Part shown: piece by piece, positions 61,902 through 64,000 of the stretch
How the letters are laid out: each line of letters opens with the position of its first letter
Position numbering within the stretch: position 1 is the stretch's first letter
Assembly: GCA_040357565.1 (NCBI GenBank)
Contig: JBDODJ010000045.1
DNA length: 64,000 bases
Direction: 5' to 3' (one strand)
Source: Cercozoa sp. M6MM
Lineage: Eukaryota; Endomyxa: Ascetosporea
The notes under the pieces: model-generated
The model's input: the letters and a program-made list of their open reading frames with translations, nothing else
Told to the model about the DNA's origin: nothing
Database searches by the model: none
Position numbers and translations under genes: made by a program

Positions 61902-63242
61902 GAAAGCGAACGCTCCGTCGAACCTGCACCATGAGCTGCAAAGTTGCTTTGAAGCTACAGAAGAGTTAGACGTATCCAAACTGCCGCCACACCCATGCTT
62001 CCTTCTGTTTCGTAGCCCTCCCAACAACATCATGCTGGGCACATGCCGACTGACGCAGACTTGACACCTTGTAGGAGATGTCAGTGTACCAGAAGCGAAG
62101 TCGGTGTTGCGGGGTGCGCACGAAGCGCATTATGACATGTGGAACGCCCACGTGCCTTGGTCTGCACTCTCTGTGAAGTACCAGCATCCAGACAAAAATC
62201 ACTGGAGCGAGCTATCCGTCACTCATCAGTATGCAATGTTGGACCAGGAACACGGAGGCGCAGGTTCCATTAGACTTGTTGAAGTTTGCGTTCGTGGACG
62301 TGCAAGACCACACAGACTCCGAACTAACGCCAGCAGCAACCCAACCCATCGAAATACCCTTTTGCAAGTCAACACGCGTCGAATCGGAAACAATGCCCAT
62401 GTCGCCCAAGGACCTTTTGGAGGTCGAATTCTTCGAACAAGAGGATTCAAAGGTGCTGTGAAACTTGCGTTTTTGTCAGCGTCAGACCTAGGATGAGATT
62501 CGTAGACTTTGCTCATCCGCGCTGATGGAACATCTGAGATATCGACGACAAAACGGACTAAGTTGCGACTGGTGCCATCGCCTCCTCCTCCGTCTTTGGC
62601 TTTAGAGAGAGAGGATCTGGAGGTGTCCTCGGATAGTGACAGTTCCGACACCAGTTCCGACACTGACGACGATGTACCAGCTGGTGCTTTCGACTATAAA
62701 CTGTATCGATAAACATCTGTTTTTTTTTGCAGACGCACACGTAGTCACAATCACCTTCGACTTGGACGAGACTCTCATTTCGCAAGTGTGGAGTACTGAT
62801 ACGACCTGGGTATTTCACAGTTGGGCACATCCTCTAGATCCGAGTTCAGGTAAAACATATGCGCTGAGCAGTTCTCGACCATGGATAAGGGAACGCTGCG
62901 GCGTGGTGCGAGTGTGGTTGGGACGGTACCTTATATTCTCTCAATAGCAGCCGAGAAAAGAGGTACATTTTTTTGTCGAGAAGGCGCATCCAGGAAACGA
63001 AGGTATGTGTGTTGTTACTTAGTTGGCACGCACTTCTGGCTTAAAATCAACGACGGCGATTTTGCCTTTGTCGCAGTCAGATCGGTTTGTTGCGTACGCT
63101 ACTGTCAGCGTACCGATTTTTCACCTTTCACTTGTATAGGGCGTAATCGAAATGCTGGCCGACTTGCTGATGCTGCAACAGCGACTTCAACACACGCACG
63201 GTAGCACTGGAGTGATCCGCATTTCTTCGCACGCTCGAGGAT
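61900..63242 (+). CDS. Hypothetical protein (multi-exon, tentative)
   Basis: The ATG at 61900 opens 'MKANAPSNLHHELQSCFEAT' and 'KLPPHPCFLLFRSPPNNIML'. Later exons read 'YDMWNAHVPWSALSVKYQHP' (62130-62190), 'PLDLLKFAFVDVQDHTDSEL' (62265-62325), 'SPKDLLEVEFFEQEDSK' (62400-62450), 'RTKLRLVPSPPPPSLALERE' (62550-62610) with a Ser/Asp-rich stretch, 'HVVTITFDLDETLIS' (62730-62780) and 'GVIEMLADLLMLQQRL' before a TAA at 63242. I do not recognise the family. 'FDLDETL' recalls the HAD/lipin Asp-x-Asp motif but is not enough for an assignment. Confidence 0.4.
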
Positions 63243-63354
63243 AAATTTGCGTGTGTAAACTGAGCGCAGTATCGCTGGAACTTACGATCAACACGCGTGC
63301 TGCTCGTGAAGGAGCACGCGTCATCGCTTTTGCACTGGTATCGCTGTCTTTTAT

Positions 63355-63433
<79 letters not shown>

Positions 63434-63534
63434 NNNNNNNNNNNNNNNNNNNNNNNNNNNNNNNNNNNNNNNNNNNNNNNNNNNNNNNNNNNNNNNNNNN
63501 NNNNNNNNNNNNNNNNNNNNNNNNNNNNNNNNNT

Positions 63535-63581
<47 letters not shown>

Positions 63582-63588
63582 TGCACAC
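63355..63588. repeat. (CA)n microsatellite with 100-N gap (63434-63533)
   Basis: CA repeats flank the gap on both sides, downstream of the last plus-strand gene. All six-frame frames across it are artefacts. Confidence 0.95.
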
Positions 63589-64000
63589 ACACAAAGGAAG
63601 CACTAACGAAACGCTTCCTGATCGACCGAGGACACAACGAATTTGTATCTTAAAATCATGTAATGGCATACTGTATTTGCTGAACATTTACCTCTCGAGA
63701 TAGGCGAGTATGGAGACGAGTATGTGGCACTTTGTTGCGTCGCGTTTCGGCCGTCCTCGCGTCATTGACAATGTAAAGTCGACTAAATTTAGTGTTACCG
63801 TGTGTGTTGAGACTTTTTATATCTAATGGATACAGAAGCGACTGCCACAGCATTACAGTGCTCGCGATGTCATCATTGTCGATGATTACCGGTGCAAAAC
63901 AACTTAGTTTGCCGTGTCATGCGACAACAAAACACGTGCATACGTAGCACCATTTGGAGCTTTATGATGCGTCCGCATTCCTGCGAAACAGTCGATGACT
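63589..64000. other. Right-edge region
   Basis: About 410 bp after the CA repeat. A short minus-strand frame is present at 63656-63853, but nothing in it supports a gene. A partial gene could continue beyond the window. Confidence 0.4.

Noticed and set aside
62730-62780. HAD/lipin-type phosphatase motif 'FDLDETL'
   Set aside because: A single short motif at an exon end with no other HAD motif; a family call is not justified.
63187-63703. Cys-Val and Thr-His frames over CA/GT repeats (also 35047-35466, 46172-46396, 54296-54586)
   Set aside because: Low-complexity artefacts of the repeats and of N gaps.

Overview
The window is nuclear DNA of a flagellated unicellular eukaryote. Nearly every gene is split by short GT-AG introns (mostly about 40-100 nt). 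Genes lie densely on both strands, and GA, CA, AT and G-rich simple repeats sit in introns. Two subunits of the axonemal nexin-dynein regulatory complex (DRC7 and DRC4/GAS8) point to motile cilia. A high-molecular-weight thioredoxin reductase ending in Cys-X4-Cys resembles the alveolate (Plasmodium) enzyme. A protist, perhaps alveolate or stramenopile, is my best guess, but the lineage is not resolved from sequence alone. Three gaps are 100 N long and one is about 10 N; all lie inside or beside simple repeats. Gene models were spliced by eye, so exon edges are approximate unless stated.

Layout. 1-11.8 kb (-): a giant multidomain protein (UBA, SPRY, RanBP2 zinc finger, CUB-like domain), probably the N-terminal and middle part of a large ubiquitin ligase; its C-terminus is off the left edge. 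12.2-16.1 kb (+): DRC7. 16.2-16.9 kb: an element with long inverted repeats. 17.0-18.8 kb (-): glycerophosphodiester phosphodiesterase. 19.1-21.1 kb (+): SEC14-GOLD lipid-transfer protein. 21.5-27.0 kb (+): ABCG-type half transporter with a Cys-rich ectodomain. 27.7-28.7 kb (-): SFT2-like Golgi protein. 29.3-33.4 kb (+): Frizzled-like seven-helix receptor with a cysteine-rich domain. 33.7-34.8 kb (-): MORN-repeat protein. 34.9-35.8 kb (+): unknown acidic-tailed protein. 37.6-42.9 kb (-): mitochondrial Lon protease. 43.4-46.4 kb (+): mitochondrial-type thioredoxin reductase. 46.6-50.9 kb (-): VIT-vWA protein. 51.4-51.9 kb (-): small membrane coiled-coil protein. 52.2-55.1 kb (+): PH-domain protein. 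55.7-57.7 kb (-): inositol polyphosphate 5-phosphatase. 57.9-59.5 kb (-): DRC4/GAS8. 60.2-61.9 kb (-): ankyrin-repeat protein and a small membrane protein. 61.9-63.2 kb (+): unknown protein.

This is ordinary housekeeping and signalling content rather than an operon-like system. Some themes recur. Two genes encode cilium N-DRC subunits. Several act on phospholipids or phosphoinositides (GDPD, SEC14-GOLD, 5-phosphatase, PH protein). Lon and thioredoxin reductase are both predicted mitochondrial and are transcribed head-to-head from about 0.5 kb. The least expected items are the Frizzled-like receptor, the non-selenocysteine C-terminal motif of the thioredoxin reductase, the His/Asp repeat of the ABC transporter, the inverted-repeat element, and a striking rule that purine/pyrimidine-asymmetric intronic repeats always put the pyrimidine strand in the sense orientation.
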